Shown: piece after piece, positions 1 through 8,737 of the stretch | How positions within the stretch are numbered: the stretch's first letter is position 1 | Layout of the letters: every line of letters starts with the position of its first letter | NCBI GenBank assembly: GCA_963712165.1 | Contig: CAVQGY010000002.1 | Location: 248,001-312,000 of the forward strand | Source of the DNA: B10-G9 sp963712165 | GTDB lineage: Bacteria > Chloroflexota > Anaerolineae > Anaerolineales > UBA11858 | Direction of reading: 5' to 3' | Length of the DNA: 64,000 bases | The notes under the pieces: generated by a model | Told to the model about the DNA's origin: nothing | The model's input: the letters and a program-made list of their open reading frames with translations, nothing else | The model's database searches: none | Position numbers and translations under genes: made by a program

Positions 1-25
1 GTGGTGATTTCTTTTTTTCGGCCAT
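1..25 (-). CDS. possible 5' end of a gene leaving the window
   Basis: Only eight codons are visible on the minus strand, reading Met-Ala-Glu-Lys-Lys-Lys-Ser-Pro before the window edge. A TACAAT -10-like box on the minus strand (35-40) ends 9 nt before the ATG and there is no Shine-Dalgarno sequence, so a nearly leaderless start is possible. No function can be assigned. It could also be chance, because almost nothing of the frame is available. Confidence 0.25.
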
Positions 26-192
26 GGTAACGATATTGTAGCATGGATTTACTTCCCAGTTCCGCATTCAACACTGGATTCAACGGGCCTCGTTGGGCTG
101 ATCCTCCGCACAGCCCTTACCCTCTTTTTACATCCTCCTAATCAATCCTTAACAATCTCCCTGTATCCTGATTGTGAATAAAGGAATTGATA

Positions 193-1041
193 ATGGCTTG
201 GAACGATCATCAGGGCCGGCTGACCGGCCAACTCATTCTGGGAAATCAGCTGCTTAAAACCAGTCAGGTGCTCTTGCCTCCCAGAGATAACCCGTTAGCT
301 CTGTTTTCCCACCTCTCATTGGAAGAATTGGGGTCTGGCTCTCTACTTGATCGCAAGGAGACTAAATACATTTTCTCCAAGGATAGGATGATATCCCTGC
401 TCCATGGGTTGGAGACTGACTACAGAGTATTAGAGGTAAACAGAAGAAGGTCATTTGACTATCACTCTGTCTATTTTGATACACCAGAAAGGACCTTTTA
501 CAGGCAGCATCATGCTGGCGCCCTCCCACGCTGGAAGATCCGCCAGCGCACCTACCTCAACTCCGGTTTATCTTTCCTGGAGGTGAAATACAAAGACAAC
601 CGCGGGGTAACCCACAAAACGCGGCAGCAGATCAGCTCTTCAACAGGCGCGTTATTTGAAGGAGCTGGGCTGCTTCAGGATTCTAATTTTCCCGCCCGGA
701 TCGGTTCTCTAAAGTCAGTCCTGGAAACTCGCTATTCACGGATCACCCTGGTATTCAAGGACAAAAAGGAAAGGATCACCATCGATCGCCAGCTTGGATT
801 TTCACATGATGGACACTCGCGATCTTTATCTGGTCTGGTAATTGCCGAGATCAAACAGGCTCAGCTTAATCCTGGCTCTCCCTTCATCAAACAAATGAAA
901 GAAATCGGGATCAGGCCGGGGCCTTTCAGCAAATATTGCATTGGCAGCACTCTACTGGATCCCTCATTGAAGCACAACCGCTTCAAACCTATCCTGCATC
1001 AAATCGCCTCTCTTGGCGAAGGAGAAATATCCCATGAATGA
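193..1041 (+). CDS. VTC-domain (polyphosphate polymerase-like) protein
   Basis: This 282-aa cytoplasmic protein matches the VTC domain family, whose founding members polymerise polyphosphate from ATP inside a beta tunnel. Family-type features are visible: an RKETKYIF segment near residue 55, DYHSVYFDTPERTFY near residue 95, an RWKIRQRTY strand, LEVKYKDNRG, and a late AEIKQ strand. These supply the basic and acidic tunnel residues. The frame is open from TTG at 187, but ATG at 193 has AAGGA at a good distance, so it is preferred. Its last 8 nt overlap the DUF4956 gene and CotH follows. VTC-DUF4956-CotH is a recurrent bacterial gene set. The fold assignment is fairly secure; the true substrate in bacteria is not. 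Confidence 0.85.
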   Translation: MAWNDHQGRLTGQLILGNQLLKTSQVLLPPRDNPLALFSHLSLEELGSGSLLDRKETKYIFSKDRMISLLHGLETDYRVLEVNRRRSFDYHSVYFDTPERTFYRQHHAGALPRWKIRQRTYLNSGLSFLEVKYKDNRGVTHKTRQQISSSTGALFEGAGLLQDSNFPARIGSLKSVLETRYSRITLVFKDKKERITIDRQLGFSHDGHSRSLSGLVIAEIKQAQLNPGSPFIKQMKEIGIRPGPFSKYCIGSTLLDPSLKHNRFKPILHQIASLGEGEISHE

Positions 1042-1681
1042 TCTCCTTGTATTCACAATTGCCTTCCTGTTGAATATGACCACCGCTGTTGTTATTGTGC
1101 GCTGGATCTACTATCCCAAACACCGCAGCAGAAAATACGTCTTCACCTTCCTTGCCTTTACTGCGATCATCTTTTTTGTAGTCAGCTTGATGACCAGTGT
1201 TGAAATGAGCATTGGGGTGGGATTCGGGCTCTTTGCGATCTTTTCCGTGCTGCGCTACCGGACTAATCCCATTCCCATCCGGGAAATGACCTATCTTTTT
1301 ATCATTGCCGCCCTGCCAGTGATGAATGGGACGGCAATGAATGGGGATCACTGGGCCAAACTGCTCATCGCCAATACCGCTGTGATCCTTATTCTTTTCC
1401 TCCTGGAAAATGAGTGCGGATTCTCATTCGAGTCCTCCCAGAGTATTACTTATGAGAAGATCAATCTCATTCTCCCGGAGAATCGCAATCTGTTATTAAA
1501 AGACCTGGAACTACGTACGGGGTTGTCCATTAATCAGGTGGAGATCGGGCGGATCAATTTCCTCCGGGATACCGCCCGGATCAAGGTTTACTATGATGAG
1601 GATCTACAACCTCGCTCTTTGGAGCTCCCAGACGAATCAACTCCTTCAAAAAAGCAAGTTGGATTATTGTATACTCAATAA
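1034..1681 (+). CDS. DUF4956 membrane protein
   Basis: This 215-aa protein has about four hydrophobic segments in its first 130 residues and a soluble tail. The segment FGLFAIFSVLRYRTNPIPIR is characteristic of DUF4956. ATG at 1034 is chosen because AAGGAG lies at 1019-1024; the open frame begins earlier at a TTG. It overlaps the VTC gene by 8 nt and precedes the CotH gene by 13 nt, so the three are probably co-transcribed. The biochemical role is unknown. The neighbours suggest a membrane partner in surface-polymer or phosphate chemistry. Confidence 0.8.
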   Translation: MNDLLVFTIAFLLNMTTAVVIVRWIYYPKHRSRKYVFTFLAFTAIIFFVVSLMTSVEMSIGVGFGLFAIFSVLRYRTNPIPIREMTYLFIIAALPVMNGTAMNGDHWAKLLIANTAVILILFLLENECGFSFESSQSITYEKINLILPENRNLLLKDLELRTGLSINQVEIGRINFLRDTARIKVYYDEDLQPRSLELPDESTPSKKQVGLLYTQ

Positions 1682-1694
1682 CAAGGTGGAAATC

Positions 1695-3176
1695 ATGAAA
1701 AAGTACCTTCTCTCAATATCTATCATAATCATTTGCCTGGCTTTTCTAAGCGCATGCAATGCCCTGGGTCTGGGTGAATCCAATCAAGCCGAGGAAAGCA
1801 ACCTTGGAACCGCAAGTTTTAGCAGCCATCTTGGCATGGATCCTGACTACGAAACTGTGTTTCCCCAGGATGAGATCAACGAGATCACCATTCAGATCAC
1901 TCCAGAAAACTGGCAGACCATGCTTGATGATATGACCGAAAACTACGGCGAACAGGGTTCTGGAGAGGGTTTGAGGCCAGCTGATGGACCCAAAACTCAA
2001 CCTCAGGGAGAGAGGCCGCAATTACCGGGAGGAGAAGGGGGTAACCGCCCTGCTCCTGGGGGCGGAGTAATGCCCGGGGCAACAGACGACTCTAATCCGA
2101 TCTGGGTTGAAGCAGATATCATCTTCGAGGGGAATACCTGGCAGCATGTAGGCATTCGGTTTAAAGGAAACTCCAGCTTAAAGTCCACCTGGAGCAGTGG
2201 TTCCCTGAAAATGCCCTTTAAACTGGATTTCGACCAATTTGAGGATGAATACCCCAAAACAGAGGATCAGCGTTTTTATGGATTCAAGCAGCTGAGTTTA
2301 TCCAGCAACTTCAGAGATGAGTCATTCTTGCGGGAGAAGATCGCCGCGGACCTCTTCCGGGAAGCAGGTGTGGCGTCCGCCCAAACCGCCTTCTACGCAG
2401 TTTCTCTAGACTACGGGGAAGGACCGATCTATCTGGGGCTCTACACCGCTGTCGAAGTAGTCGACGACACCCTGATCAAAACCCAGTTCAGTGATGACAG
2501 CGGCAATGTCTATAAACCAGAAGGGAGCGGGGCCACTTTCGCGGCCGGATCTTTCACGGAAGCCAGCTTTGACAAGGAAACCAATCAAGAAGAGGATGAT
2601 TATAGCGATATACTGGCGCTGTTTGATATCCTGCATTCCGATCTGCGGCGGACAGACCCAGCAGCCTGGCGCCAGGCGCTGGAAGAGGTTTTTGATGTAG
2701 ACACTTTTCTAAACTGGCTGGCTGTGAATACCTTGATCCAAAACTGGGATACCTATGGCGTGATGAATCACAACTACTATCTATACAACAACCCCGAAAC
2801 CGGACAGCTGGTTTGGATCCCCTGGGATAATAATGAATCCTTTAAATCCTCGGGGGGCATAAGGCCAGCTTTATCGCTGGATCTGAACGAAGTAGATAAG
2901 ACCTGGCCGCTGATCAGCTATCTGCGGGATGACCCGGTCTATTATCAGAAATATCTCACCTTCCTGGAAAGCTTTCTCGCTGATCAGTTTGATCCAGAGC
3001 AGATGGCGGAAACATTCCAATATCTCCACGACCTGATCTCCCCCTTCGCGGGGAATGAAGAAGTCGCTTCAACCCCGTCTCGGCCCCAGATCACCTTCGA
3101 CCAGTCGGTGAACGAGTTGATCCTTCATGTACGCCAGCGGATCAGCGAAGGGGAGGCGCTCCTGGTAAACCATTAA
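1695..3176 (+). CDS. CotH-kinase family lipoprotein
   Basis: This 493-aa exported protein belongs to the CotH family, atypical protein kinases first described on Bacillus spore coats and common as secreted proteins elsewhere. The N-terminus is a lipoprotein signal ending in LSAC, so it is probably anchored outside the membrane. A Gly/Pro/Gln-rich linker covers roughly residues 95-135. The CotH core follows, with VGIRFKGNSS, the FYGFKQLSLSSNF block, REKIAADLFREAG, and a late WIPWDNNESF that probably supplies the metal-binding Asp. ATG at 1695 is preferred over an upstream in-frame ATG because it has AAGGTGG and starts the signal peptide. It is last in the VTC-DUF4956-CotH operon and is followed by a terminator. 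Confidence 0.87.
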   Translation: MKKYLLSISIIIICLAFLSACNALGLGESNQAEESNLGTASFSSHLGMDPDYETVFPQDEINEITIQITPENWQTMLDDMTENYGEQGSGEGLRPADGPKTQPQGERPQLPGGEGGNRPAPGGGVMPGATDDSNPIWVEADIIFEGNTWQHVGIRFKGNSSLKSTWSSGSLKMPFKLDFDQFEDEYPKTEDQRFYGFKQLSLSSNFRDESFLREKIAADLFREAGVASAQTAFYAVSLDYGEGPIYLGLYTAVEVVDDTLIKTQFSDDSGNVYKPEGSGATFAAGSFTEASFDKETNQEEDDYSDILALFDILHSDLRRTDPAAWRQALEEVFDVDTFLNWLAVNTLIQNWDTYGVMNHNYYLYNNPETGQLVWIPWDNNESFKSSGGIRPALSLDLNEVDKTWPLISYLRDDPVYYQKYLTFLESFLADQFDPEQMAETFQYLHDLISPFAGNEEVASTPSRPQITFDQSVNELILHVRQRISEGEALLVNH

Positions 3177-3198
3177 TGACCCCATCATGCCTTCCTGG

Positions 3199-3230
3199 CC
3201 GGAGCTTGTTCTGTAAAGCTCCGGTTTTTC
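3199..3230 (+). terminator. intrinsic terminator after the VTC-DUF4956-CotH operon
   Basis: A perfect 9-bp stem (CCGGAGCTT / AAGCTCCGG, arms 3199-3207 and 3216-3224) with an 8-nt loop runs into a T tract. It lies 22 bp past the CotH stop codon. Confidence 0.9.
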
Positions 3231-3490
3231 GTTAACGTCCTAGAAAAAAGCCCTTTATCACTATATAATTACTATAGACCTGTGCTGAGGGGAAGATACT
3301 CCCCTTAACTTTTAACTTCAAAGGGCTTCCTTCAGTGGAAGGAGAAGTTATTTGCCAGCTGGCCGATGGGATCAGACGTATTTAACAAAACTATCCTCCA
3401 GGCTGAAGCCAAGCGCTGGATAAAGGAATGACGGCTGGGCAGATGAGGAAAAAGACGATTAAGACATAAGAATCATCCGGGAAGCAATCA
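3231..3490 (+). other. intergenic region with a possible promoter
   Basis: No gene is seen. A TATAAT hexamer at 3264-3269 may be the -10 box for the beta-helix gene, but the -35 is weak. Two small hairpins follow: a GGGGA/TCCCC type near 3290-3306 and CTTCC/GGAAG near 3328-3343. I could not match these to a known riboswitch. Confidence 0.3.
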
Positions 3491-4624
3491 ATGACCAGAA
3501 TAACAAGGACGACCAGCTCGATAGCCACTTCTCTCAAAATGATCCTCTGCTCAGCCTGGATCGTTTTGGTCATCTGGTCCCTGACTGGCTGCGCTCCTGT
3601 TGTGGATACCAGGAGTTTGGTCCAGCTGGTCGAAACCGGGGCTTCCTCTACCTCAACTGCAGCGCCTTCTGTCTCTTCCATGCCAGATACTGCCCTGCCA
3701 GATCCAACCAATACGCCCTATCCCGCCTCAACTCCTCAGGATCCAAACATCACGGTCTGCCATTCTGGGTGCGACTTCCTTACTGTGCAGGAGGCGATTG
3801 ATGATCCTGGAACAACAAGCAGCGATATTATCAGGATCATGGATGATATTCATACCGAGGGTGGAATTATTGTCTCCAAAAACATTACCATTCAGGGGAT
3901 CAGCCAGGAAAGATCGATCATCCAGGCCCACGAACAGGCAGGTGAAGCAAATGAGCGGGTCTTCCTGGTCGAAGACGGGGTGAAGGTCACCATCAGGGAC
4001 CTGATCATACAAAAAGGTTTTCCGACCCAAACCCCCTATACGGGTGGAGGCATATTGAATTTCGGTGACTTAACCATAGAAAACTGCCTGATTCGTAACA
4101 ATCGGGCAGGGGACGCCGGAGGCATTCAAAACCGCGGGGTTCTGGTGGTGATCAATTCGACGATTTCCAATAATTTTGCCGATGGCATCGGTGATCCCGG
4201 GATGGAGTGTGGAAAAGGGGGAGGGATCGTCAATGCCTTCCAGCATACATTGACCGTCTACAATAGCACGATCTCAAGCAATGAAGCCGTTGGTAAAGCC
4301 GGGGGTTTGCATGTTGCCTGCGAGGGATCAGCTACCCTGGTCAACACCATCATCAGTGAAAATAGGTCCGGCACGAACGGCGGGGGTGTCTTTCTCAAGG
4401 GGACCCTGACCCTGATCGACAGCATTATCACCAGGAACAGCACACCGGCGGACGGGGGCGGGGTCATTATCTATGGGGTTCTGAATTATTACGATTCAGT
4501 GATCAGTAATAATACGTCTGGGGGTAACTGCATCATTTGGGGGGATGACAGCTACAGGGGGAAGGGGGAGGTGGGTATCGCAGAAAACCTGCGGGTACCT
4601 GATAACAACTGCCACTTCAAATAA
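3491..4624 (+). CDS. right-handed beta-helix repeat lipoprotein
   Basis: This 377-aa exported protein starts with a basic N-terminus and hydrophobic stretch ending in the lipobox LTGC, then a Ser/Thr/Pro-rich linker. From about residue 90 it has short repeats typical of a parallel beta-helix: TVQEAIDD, NITIQG, GGGILNFGDLTIENC, GGIQNRG, STISNN, GGGVFLKG. These resemble polymorphic outer-membrane and pectate-lyase-fold proteins. No catalytic residues of a known lyase are recognisable, so an adhesive or carbohydrate-binding surface role is as likely as an enzyme. It stands alone after the CotH terminator. Confidence 0.8.
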   Translation: MTRITRTTSSIATSLKMILCSAWIVLVIWSLTGCAPVVDTRSLVQLVETGASSTSTAAPSVSSMPDTALPDPTNTPYPASTPQDPNITVCHSGCDFLTVQEAIDDPGTTSSDIIRIMDDIHTEGGIIVSKNITIQGISQERSIIQAHEQAGEANERVFLVEDGVKVTIRDLIIQKGFPTQTPYTGGGILNFGDLTIENCLIRNNRAGDAGGIQNRGVLVVINSTISNNFADGIGDPGMECGKGGGIVNAFQHTLTVYNSTISSNEAVGKAGGLHVACEGSATLVNTIISENRSGTNGGGVFLKGTLTLIDSIITRNSTPADGGGVIIYGVLNYYDSVISNNTSGGNCIIWGDDSYRGKGEVGIAENLRVPDNNCHFK

Positions 4625-4773
4625 GCCCCTCAAAATCAAGCATGGAACCCAGAGATCGTCGGAATGCATCCATCGATTTTACAAAATCCGGATGTCGATC
4701 AGATTGCCCAGCCATGTCATAGCACGGTTGTTATATAATCAATTCTACTAATGAGGCATTTTCTGGAGGTGTA

Positions 4774-5208
4774 ATGACTGCATCATCCAACTGGTTGATA
4801 TGGGCTTTATTATCGGCAGTATTTGCATCCCTCACTGCCATCTTTGCCAAGATCGGCATCCAGGATGTGGATTCCGATCTTGCCACCCTGATCAGGACAG
4901 CGATCATTATCATTGTTTTGGTTATGTTTGTGTGGCTGACCGGGAAGTGGAGTAATCCTTTAAAGCTGCCAACTAAAACCTGGCTTTTCCTGACATTATC
5001 AAGCCTGGCAACTGGAGCTTCCTGGGTGTGCTATTTCAGGGCCTTAAAAATCGGGGAAGCCTCCAAAGTGGCGCCGGTCGACAAATTGAGCCTGGTCCTG
5101 GTCGCTGTTTTTGCATTTGCCTTTCTGGGAGAAAGGCCGGCTTTCCATGAATGGATTGGGATCGCCATGGTCGCAGGTGGGGTTATCGTTCTGACACTAA
5201 GACTTTGA
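4774..5208 (+). CDS. EamA-type small membrane transporter (single repeat)
   Basis: This 144-aa protein has about five hydrophobic helices and one EamA (DMT superfamily) repeat. Visible signatures are AIFAKIGIQDVDSDLATLIRT near the start, WVCYFRALKIGEASKVAPVD in the middle, and FLGERP followed by a glycine-rich last helix. Most DMT transporters have two such repeats; at this length the protein would act as a dimer, as in known ~140-aa members. GGAGG sits 5 nt before the ATG, and a TATAAT box lies about 40 bp upstream, so it likely has its own promoter. The substrate is not predictable. Confidence 0.85.
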   Translation: MTASSNWLIWALLSAVFASLTAIFAKIGIQDVDSDLATLIRTAIIIIVLVMFVWLTGKWSNPLKLPTKTWLFLTLSSLATGASWVCYFRALKIGEASKVAPVDKLSLVLVAVFAFAFLGERPAFHEWIGIAMVAGGVIVLTLRL

Positions 5209-5276
5209 GCTGATTTCTTTTCCAAGGTCATTATATTTACACCAGGCGCATTCCCCCAAAGAGGGTTTGATCCTCA

Positions 5277-5357
5277 ATGATCGTTAAAAACAAAAACATC
5301 AGCAGTCAGGTCAAGATTTCCTCTACCATCATCCAGTTGGCGGATTTTCTTCCCTAA
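5277..5357 (+). CDS. possible 26-aa leader peptide upstream of corA
   Basis: An ATG-to-TAA frame of 26 codons lies in the corA upstream region and ends 32 nt before the preferred corA start. GAGGG precedes it, and the segment GAGG-N7-CCTC could fold over that ribosome site. Enterobacterial Mg transport genes use short upstream ORFs (corL, mgtL) for regulation, so a similar role is conceivable. There is no proline-codon run or clear terminator. It may be chance. Confidence 0.25.
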   Translation: MIVKNKNISSQVKISSTIIQLADFLP

Positions 5358-5389
5358 CGAATTGAGCCGCCCAAGGAATGAGTGAAACG

Positions 5390-6454
5390 ATGAAAAGATT
5401 TATCAACAAACCCAGAACCATCGGCCATGCCCCCGGCTCACTAATCCCCAAAGAGAAGACAGAAAAGCGGCCAGTCGTGCTGACCCTGTTTGAATATGGC
5501 CCAGAGCTGCCGGTTGAAGAGCGCCAGCTTCAAAACATGTCGGAATGTTTTCCATTCGATCCCCAGATCCCTGTCCATTGGCTCAATATTGACGGGAGTC
5601 ACCAGGTGGATTACCTGGAGGAGATCGGCGGCAGGTTGAATATCCACCCCCTGGTCCTGGAAGATATCCTGAACACGAACCAGCGGCCAAAATTAGAGGA
5701 ATATGATGAATATTTGTTCATCGAATTGAACATGCTTTCCTGGAATGCCGAACTCTCCCTGGTCGATGCGGAACAGATCAGTTTGCTCCTGGGGGAGAAA
5801 TACCTGATCACATTCCAGGAACAAGAGAAAGATGTCTTTGAAGGAGTCAGGAAACGCATCCGGGAAGGTAAGAGCCGCCTGGCAAGAGGTGGGGCAGATT
5901 ATCTGGCTTATTCATTGATCGATGCTGTGGTAGATAACTATTTTATCGTCCTGGAAAACCTGGGAGAACAGATCGAATTTTTAGAGGAAGAACTGGTTAC
6001 TGATCCTGATCCCGACACTCTGCATGCCATTCATGACCTGAAACGGGAGCTGATCTTCCTCAGAAAATCTGTCTGGCCCTTGAGGGAGGTCATCAGCGCC
6101 CTGGAAAGGGGAGAATCCCGCTTATTCCGTGACTCGTCCCTGATCTACTTGAGGGATGCTTACGATCATATCATCCAGATCATCGATACCATAGAGACCT
6201 TCCGGGAAATGGTTTCCGGAATGCTGGATATCTACCTCTCCAGCGTCAGCAACCGCATGAACGAGGTCATGAAAGTGCTCACCATGATCGCCACGGTCTT
6301 CATACCCCTGTCCTTTATCGTTGGCCTGTACGGCATGAACTTTCAGTATATGCCGGAACTGGGCTGGAAGTGGGGATACCCCATGGTCTGGGGAGTGATC
6401 ATCGCAGTAGTTGGCGGAATGGTGATCTATTTCCGGCGTAAGAAATGGTTTTAA
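5390..6454 (+). CDS. corA: CorA-type magnesium/cobalt channel
   Basis: This 354-aa protein is a CorA family divalent-cation channel. The N-terminal cytoplasmic alpha/beta funnel domain includes HWLNIDGSH and HPLVLEDILNTNQRPKLEEY. A long helical stalk follows, then two C-terminal transmembrane helices. The pore signature GMNFQYMPEL follows the first helix, and the tail ends in basic FRRKKWF, as usual for the family. The length is normal. ATG at 5378 has AAGGA directly against it, so the in-frame ATG at 5390 fits ribosome spacing better. It would import Mg2+ (or Co2+/Ni2+) across the cytoplasmic membrane. Confidence 0.93.
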   Translation: MKRFINKPRTIGHAPGSLIPKEKTEKRPVVLTLFEYGPELPVEERQLQNMSECFPFDPQIPVHWLNIDGSHQVDYLEEIGGRLNIHPLVLEDILNTNQRPKLEEYDEYLFIELNMLSWNAELSLVDAEQISLLLGEKYLITFQEQEKDVFEGVRKRIREGKSRLARGGADYLAYSLIDAVVDNYFIVLENLGEQIEFLEEELVTDPDPDTLHAIHDLKRELIFLRKSVWPLREVISALERGESRLFRDSSLIYLRDAYDHIIQIIDTIETFREMVSGMLDIYLSSVSNRMNEVMKVLTMIATVFIPLSFIVGLYGMNFQYMPELGWKWGYPMVWGVIIAVVGGMVIYFRRKKWF

Positions 6455-6563
6455 AGGTCAGGGCTCGTCCCGAAACCAGCAGTTAATCACTGCCTTCCGC
6501 GGATCACGACAGCGGGAATGAGCGGATAAGTAGATCTTGCCAAAAGGAAAGGAGATGAAATCC

Positions 6564-7010
6564 ATGAGTATTCCAGAATACATCTCAATTGAAGAAGTCC
6601 GCCGTGTTTGCCAGGAGCTGGGTCTATCTGATTGGACAGCCCTCGCCGGCGAACCAATTTCCACCGAGGAAGCCAAAATAATCCAGGATGCCGTTGGCAG
6701 CGAAGCTTCCCGCATCTCAACTGCTGATTTCAAACAAGGCCTGGAAGTTGAGCTGGAGCACGGCACCCAGTTCCCGGATGCCAACGTGACCAACAACCAC
6801 CCCATCCTGACTGGCAGGATCGTCCTGGCGCATCTGAAAGAAATGTTAGATTATTACCAGCGCCTGGAAGTAGCCGAGCTGGAAGGGGATCTATTGAAAG
6901 CTCTTCAATCCGGGGACCGGGACAAGCTTTATAAAAAATACCAGCTGCTGCTCCAGGCCCGGGTAGATCTAGCGGGAAAAGAGGGTACCATCCCCGGATT
7001 GAACCTTTGA
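6564..7010 (+). CDS. DUF5661 family protein
   Basis: This 148-aa soluble protein resembles the DUF5661 family. The recognisable block is GLEVELEHG followed by NVTNNHPILTGRIVLAHLKE and a DYYQRLEVAE helix. The function is unknown. AAAGGAG at 6548-6554 supports ATG at 6564; upstream in-frame starts at 6537 (TTG) and 6555 (ATG) lack good spacing. It stands alone between corA and comM, with no sign of an operon. Confidence 0.75.
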   Translation: MSIPEYISIEEVRRVCQELGLSDWTALAGEPISTEEAKIIQDAVGSEASRISTADFKQGLEVELEHGTQFPDANVTNNHPILTGRIVLAHLKEMLDYYQRLEVAELEGDLLKALQSGDRDKLYKKYQLLLQARVDLAGKEGTIPGLNL

Positions 7011-7044
7011 CTCCAATCCGGGAGAAAGGACAAGAGCCGAACCG

Positions 7045-7073
7045 TTGACAAGGGCAGGGGTTTTTTATACACT
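7045..7073 (+). promoter_or_regulatory. sigma-70-type promoter giving a leaderless comM mRNA
   Basis: TTGACA (7045-7050), 17 nt, then TACACT (7068-7073). Only 6 nt separate the -10 box from the comM ATG at 7080, so transcription should begin at or next to the A of the start codon. No Shine-Dalgarno sequence is present in range. Confidence 0.75.
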
Positions 7074-7079
7074 GAAACC

Positions 7080-8606
7080 ATGCCTGCACGCGTTCATTCC
7101 TGCGCCGTGCTGGGGCTGGAGGGGGTCTTAGTTGAAGTCGAGGTAGATACCACTCACGGTTTTGGCTACATCATTGTCGTTGGCCTCCCGGACATAGCTG
7201 TCAAGGAGAGCCGCGAACGGGTCCGGGCTGCTATCAAGAACATCCCGGTGCCCTTCCCCCGAAAATCTCTGATCATCAATCTAGCCCCCGCCAACGTGCG
7301 CAAAGAAGGACCCGCCTACGACCTTCCCATGGCTGTGGGGATATTGATCACCAGCGGAATGGTCTCATCCACAGCGGTTGAAGACCTGCTTATCGTCGGC
7401 GAGTTATCCCTGGATGGTTCGGTCCGCCACACACGAGGTTTGCTTCCCATGGCTGCCATGGCCAGGGAAAAGGGCTTCCGGAAAATGTGCGTTCCTGCGC
7501 CAGATGCCGCCGAGGCTGCTCTGATCCCCGATCTGGAAGTCCTGCCTGTTGGTACACTATCCGAACTCTTCTGGCATCTGACCGGCGACCAGCCGATAAT
7601 ACCCTATCAACGACCCACATCCCAGGTCTTTCCGGCCAGCAAAGCCCAAACCGATTTTCAGGATATCAAGGGACAAGAACACGTTAAAAGGGCCCTGGAA
7701 GTAGCTGCAGCCGGAAACCATAATATGCTCATGAACGGTCCGCCAGGTGCGGGAAAAACCCTGCTGGCCCGCTCCCTGCCTGGCATTATGCCCCGGATGT
7801 CGATCGATGAAGCCCTGGATGTTACCCAGATCTATTCCATCCTGGACCGTCTCCCTTCAGACACGCCTCTCATCCAGAACCGCCCGTTTCGTGCCCCGCA
7901 TCACACCATATCCCATGCCGGATTGGTAGGGGGCGGCACCTGGCCGCAGCCCGGGGAGATTTCTCTGGCTCACAGAGGTGTTCTGTTCCTGGATGAATTC
8001 CCGGAATTTGGCAGGCGTGTGCTGGAAGTGCTCCGCCAGCCCCTGGAAGACAAAGCGGTCACCATCAGCCGCGCCCAGGGGTCCTTGACCTTTCCTGCCA
8101 ATTTCATGCTGGTAGCAGCCATGAATCCTTGCCCCTGCGGGTATTATGGAGACCCGATCAAGGCCTGCACCTGCTCTTCGACAAGCATCACCCGCTACCA
8201 AAAACGCCTTTCTGGCCCCATCCTGGACCGGATCGATATCCAGGTCACGGTCCCACGGGTGGAGTTCGATAAGCTGACATCAGACAGAGTCGGAGAGCCT
8301 ACCGGGGTGGTGCGAGAGCGGGTGGAAAAAGCCCGCCAGATCCAGCAGGAACGGATGTCCAGTTCCCTGCGGTCCACTAACGGGGATATGATACCCAAGG
8401 AGATCAGGCAATATTGCTGCCTGAACCAGGAATCTCAAAACCTGATGAAAGGCGCTCTCCATCAGCTGGGCCTCTCCGCCCGGGCTTACCATCGGGTACT
8501 GAAGCTATCACGGACCATTGCAGATCTGGGAGGCGAGAGAGAGATCCAGGCAGCCCATTTGGCGGAAGCGCTCCAATACCAGCCCAGGAATGAAGATCAT
8601 ATATGA
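7080..8606 (+). CDS. comM: YifB/ComM family AAA ATPase (Mg-chelatase-like)
   Basis: This 508-aa protein is a ComM-type hexameric helicase, which promotes branch migration during integration of transforming DNA. An N-terminal Lon-protease-like domain (about 1-170) contains GLPDIAVKESRERVRAAI and NLAPANVRKEGPAYDLPMA. The AAA core has Walker A GPPGAGKTLLAR, FRAPHHTISHAGLVGGG, and Walker B GVLFLDEFPEF. Next come NPCPCGYYGD with its cysteine cluster and a C-terminal helical domain with LSARAYHRVLKLSRTIADL. The length is typical. Its promoter makes a leaderless transcript likely. The presence of comM does not by itself show natural competence. Confidence 0.95.
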   Translation: MPARVHSCAVLGLEGVLVEVEVDTTHGFGYIIVVGLPDIAVKESRERVRAAIKNIPVPFPRKSLIINLAPANVRKEGPAYDLPMAVGILITSGMVSSTAVEDLLIVGELSLDGSVRHTRGLLPMAAMAREKGFRKMCVPAPDAAEAALIPDLEVLPVGTLSELFWHLTGDQPIIPYQRPTSQVFPASKAQTDFQDIKGQEHVKRALEVAAAGNHNMLMNGPPGAGKTLLARSLPGIMPRMSIDEALDVTQIYSILDRLPSDTPLIQNRPFRAPHHTISHAGLVGGGTWPQPGEISLAHRGVLFLDEFPEFGRRVLEVLRQPLEDKAVTISRAQGSLTFPANFMLVAAMNPCPCGYYGDPIKACTCSSTSITRYQKRLSGPILDRIDIQVTVPRVEFDKLTSDRVGEPTGVVRERVEKARQIQQERMSSSLRSTNGDMIPKEIRQYCCLNQESQNLMKGALHQLGLSARAYHRVLKLSRTIADLGGEREIQAAHLAEALQYQPRNEDHI

Positions 8607-8624
8607 ATATCATGCTTTTATCGA

Positions 8625-8656
8625 CGGCCGTTATCATTATTGTCGGCCGGTTTTTC
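8625..8656 (+). terminator. probable terminator after comM
   Basis: CGGCCG at 8625-8630 and again at 8644-8649 can form a 6-bp G/C stem with a 13-nt loop, followed by GTTTTTCC. It begins 18 bp after the comM stop. Confidence 0.6.
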
Positions 8657-8737
8657 CTGTAACCTTCTATTAAAAGAATAAAGGACTGCGTCAATGCCTA
8701 TCTGAACAGCCCTATTTGATATCCGAGTTTTCAAAAC

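Noticed and set aside
1593..1694. Upstream extension of the CotH gene
   Set aside because: It overlaps DUF4956 in another frame; the lipoprotein signal and ribosome site place the start at 1695.
3240..3490. Riboswitch (c-di-GMP or similar) before the beta-helix gene
   Set aside because: Small hairpins are present but none of the conserved junction sequences of GEMM, cobalamin or similar riboswitches could be found.
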